In this document: in pieces, positions 30,910 to 32,808 of the stretch | Layout of the letters: every line of letters begins with the position of its first letter | Position numbering within the stretch: the first letter of the stretch is position 1 | Origin: Prolixibacteraceae bacterium | GTDB taxonomy: Bacteria; Bacteroidota; Bacteroidia; Bacteroidales; Prolixibacteraceae | Assembly (NCBI GenBank): GCA_023228025.1 | Contig: JALOCD010000045.1 | Location: 1 to 32,808, forward strand | Reading direction: 5' to 3' | DNA length: 32,808 nt | Made by a program: the position numbers and the translations under genes | Notes under the pieces: model-generated | Told to the model about the DNA's origin: nothing | Database searches by the model: none | The model's input: the letters and a program-made list of their open reading frames with translations, nothing else

Positions 30910-30955
30910 TGTTACATGTTCAATAACTTAGTTTTGAAACATTAAAAATGTAACA
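30910..30955 (+). promoter_or_regulatory. Integrase promoter with flanking inverted repeat
   Basis: TAGTTTTG (30929-30936) fits the -7 consensus, 21 nt before the ATG at 30958. It is enclosed by the perfect inverted repeat TGTTACAT (30910-30917) and ATGTAACA (30948-30955), a plausible operator. A TTTG at -33 was not found. Confidence 0.5.
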
Positions 30956-30957
30956 GT

Positions 30958-32244
30958 ATGAGGAGCACATTCAATGTCCTTTTTTACATCAAAAGGAATG
31001 AGCCGAAAAAAGACGGCAGAGTAGTGATTATGGTTCGTATAACGATCAATGGTATCCGTTCCCAATTTAGTAGTAAGTTGCTTGTACAACCCGAGCAGTG
31101 GGACAGCAAAAATGAACGGGTAAAAGGCCAGGTTGCCGAAGCGAGAAACCTGAACAGGTTACTTGAAAATATAGGTTCATCGCTAAACGTGCATTATAAC
31201 AAATTTATGAGCATTGACGGGCATGTGATCCCTGAAAGGCTAAGAAACATTTTCCTGGGGCTTGAGGAACAGGAACAAACAATTATTTTGTATTTCGACA
31301 AATATAACGACCAATACAAATTGAAAGTCGGAACGACCTCTACCCATAGAACTTATACCCGCTATCTTCTTACACGCGAACGGCTGGCTGAGTTTATGAA
31401 GCAGCGGTATAACCTTTCCGACATGCCGATAAATGAAATAACAGTTTCTTTTGTCGATGAGTTTTATTTGTATATCCGGAACAATACCGAATGCAACCAT
31501 AATTCCTCCTTAAAATTTCTCCAGCGGTTTCGGACGATTTTATATTTTGCTAAAAACAACGGACTTAGTTTTACAGACCCGTTTGGTAGCTTTCGATTTC
31601 GGTACGACAAAGTAAACCGTGGTTACCTTGATCAGGACGAACTGGATATTCTTTATACAAAGAAGTTCCCTTCAGCCCGGTTAGCCCAGGTACGGGACAT
31701 ATTTATATTCAGTTGCTACACTGGGTTGGCATATATTGACATTTTTGAACTCACCGAAGATAAAATAAGAAAAGCTTTTGATGGTCATCTTTGGATCATG
31801 ACCAAACGGCAGAAAACAGATGTCAACACCAATGTTCGCCTGTTGGACATTCCTTTAGCCATATTGGAAAAATATAAAGGCAAACAGAAAAACGGGAAAG
31901 TGCTACCGGTAATCAGTAATCAAAAAATAAACGATTACCTGGAAGAAATTGCAGATATATGCGGAATTGGGAAGAAAATTACGTTCCATTTGGCAAGGCA
32001 CACTTTTGCAAGTACTGTTGCTTTAGGGAACGACGTACCGATGGAAAGCATACAAAGCATGCTTGGCCATGCCAATATAAAAACAACACAGATATATGCC
32101 CATTTAATCGACCGCAAGTTAAGCCGGGATATGGATAAAATGGCAAAAGCTGTCAATAACCGTAATCCAGAGGTAAATGCGGCTGAAATCAAATCTCGCA
32201 TGCTGAAAGTATTGGTATCGAAAAAGAAAATGTTTTGGCCTTAG
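30958..32244 (+). CDS. Tyrosine recombinase / site-specific integrase
   Basis: 428 residues. The N-terminal arm-binding region (MRSTFNVLFYIKRNEPKKDG) is the usual start of Bacteroidetes integrases, followed by a SAM-like core-binding domain and the catalytic domain. Active-site elements: Lys region TKRQKTDVNTNVRLLDIP, H-x-x-R in HLARHTFAS (about 344-347), then LGHANIKTTQIYAHL with His (about 370) and the nucleophile Tyr (about 379). The first catalytic Arg is replaced: the motif reads SCYTGLAYIDIFEL rather than TGLRxxE, as is usual for Bacteroidetes integrases of this type. The position after tRNA-Lys suggests it inserted an element there. The extreme C-terminus (VSKKKMFWP) overlaps the next frame. 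Confidence 0.93.
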   Translation: MRSTFNVLFYIKRNEPKKDGRVVIMVRITINGIRSQFSSKLLVQPEQWDSKNERVKGQVAEARNLNRLLENIGSSLNVHYNKFMSIDGHVIPERLRNIFLGLEEQEQTIILYFDKYNDQYKLKVGTTSTHRTYTRYLLTRERLAEFMKQRYNLSDMPINEITVSFVDEFYLYIRNNTECNHNSSLKFLQRFRTILYFAKNNGLSFTDPFGSFRFRYDKVNRGYLDQDELDILYTKKFPSARLAQVRDIFIFSCYTGLAYIDIFELTEDKIRKAFDGHLWIMTKRQKTDVNTNVRLLDIPLAILEKYKGKQKNGKVLPVISNQKINDYLEEIADICGIGKKITFHLARHTFASTVALGNDVPMESIQSMLGHANIKTTQIYAHLIDRKLSRDMDKMAKAVNNRNPEVNAAEIKSRMLKVLVSKKKMFWP

Positions 32245-32582
32245 TTGGGGATAAGTCTCAAATAAAATATCTGGTCACGGATGAAACCTACCTGTTTTCA
32301 AAGAAAGGCAAACTAAGGGAAATACAAGAACGGGACTTTTTTATTGCTGTAGTTGAACGTGACTTTAAAATTTTGTATAAGTCCCCGAATATAAAATTTG
32401 CAACAAACGGAACAGAAATTATTATCGGTTCAAAATTTTTTGGCGAGATTATGGGTGGATATTTCAGCTTGAATAATCAGGTTGGAGTATTTGATGATTT
32501 CCGGTATGGCATTATCGGAATAAATGAGTTAAAGCCAATAGTACCTCAAAATCAAATTTATCGAAAAGCTGTTTCTGAATAA
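32235..32582 (+). CDS. Hypothetical protein following the integrase
   Basis: About 115 residues in a frame with no ATG: it is open from 32187, overlaps the integrase end, and could start at TTG 32235 or ATT 32211. The sequence (SQIKYLVTDETYLFSKKGKL, then ERDFKILYKSPNIKFATNGT) is not one I recognise. The missing start may mean a rare start codon, translation coupled to the integrase, or a shifted fusion with it. It ends at TAA 32 nt before the next gene. Confidence 0.5.
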   Translation: MALVGDKSQIKYLVTDETYLFSKKGKLREIQERDFFIAVVERDFKILYKSPNIKFATNGTEIIIGSKFFGEIMGGYFSLNNQVGVFDDFRYGIIGINELKPIVPQNQIYRKAVSE

Positions 32583-32600
32583 TTATAAAAAACAATTGCC

Positions 32601-32808
32601 ATGAACCGTGGAAATATAAAAATCAAGGAAACTAACCATCATCAATTTATTGTGGAAGTCCAGTTGGTTAATGGGACCCTTTGGCTTACCAAACACGAAA
32701 TTGCGGACCTGTTTAACGTGCCTGTCAGTATGGTTGGAAATAACCTGAGTGCTATTTTCAAATCCGGCATATCGAACAAAGAAGACGTTACCAGTGTTCA
32801 TTCGTTTG
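32601..32808 (+). CDS. Conserved element-borne DNA-binding-like protein (N-terminal part)
   Basis: The ATG at 32601 opens a frame that runs off the window (about 69 residues seen). It begins MNRGNIKIKETNHHQFIVEV. The segment LWLTKHEIADLFNVPVSMVG followed by NNLSAIFKSG looks like a helix-turn-helix of the type at the start of RhuM-like and related proteins that often follow integrases in Bacteroidetes elements. The role is unknown; a regulator is possible. Confidence 0.65.
   Translation, partial: MNRGNIKIKETNHHQFIVEVQLVNGTLWLTKHEIADLFNVPVSMVGNNLSAIFKSGISNKEDVTSVHSF

Overview
The window looks like a chromosomal segment of a Bacteroidetes (Bacteroidota) bacterium, probably in or near the Bacteroidales/Marinilabiliales. 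The evidence is a fused CcoNO cbb3 oxidase subunit, a DUF4294 protein, a family 78 rhamnosidase, IspE, a long single-chain GcvP, almost no Shine-Dalgarno sequences, and several promoters of the Bacteroidetes type (TTTG or TTG, about 19-22 bp, then TAnnTTTG). The lineage is inferred from family resemblance alone; no search was run.

Layout. Bases 1-10.7 kb hold mostly core genes: the end of a SurA/PpiD-type peptidyl-prolyl isomerase, ispE (interrupted by one in-frame TGA), glycine dehydrogenase gcvP, a metallo-beta-lactamase-fold hydrolase, pcm, a degenerate Gfo/Idh/MocA-like protein, a DUF4294 protein, an arginine deiminase and a TrmH/SpoU RNA methyltransferase. Gaps between them contain palindromic repeats and 9-10 nt minisatellites. 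Bases 10.7-12.6 kb form a small AT-rich accessory cassette bracketed by two 187-bp repeats in direct orientation, each with 27-bp inverted ends. It holds phage-like hypothetical genes and a fragment of a REP-associated (RAYT) transposase. Bases 12.6-16.5 kb carry a GNAT-like protein and a convergent alpha-L-rhamnosidase.

Bases 16.6-25.0 kb are one cbb3 cytochrome oxidase locus: ccoS, ccoNO, ccoQ, ccoP, ccoG, ccoH (fixH), a SafE-family membrane protein and the copper ATPase ccoI. Together they supply the oxidase subunits, copper delivery and assembly factors for respiration at low oxygen. A purine-rich minisatellite lies between ccoQ and ccoP.

Bases 25.1-28.0 kb show gene decay: a HEPN toxin reduced to 57 residues beside an intact-looking MNT antitoxin, and an enolase-superfamily enzyme that has lost its capping domain, followed by an intact lipoprotein amidase. 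Bases 27.9-30.5 kb contain a nested element: an IS200-like/RAYT transposase gene (one in-frame TGA) between inverted terminal repeats, with a 1.9-kb group II intron inserted inside the right-hand terminal repeat. A tRNA-Lys(CTT) follows. Directly downstream of it is a tyrosine integrase with the first genes of what is probably an integrated element that continues past the window.

The most interesting points are the intron-in-RAYT-terminus nesting, the 187-bp repeat pair whose inverted end supplies a start codon to a neighbouring ORF, a perfect 54-nt palindrome that contains both stop codons of a convergent gene pair, the single in-frame TGA in the expected-essential ispE, and several genes whose -7 box lies only 6-8 nt from the start codon.
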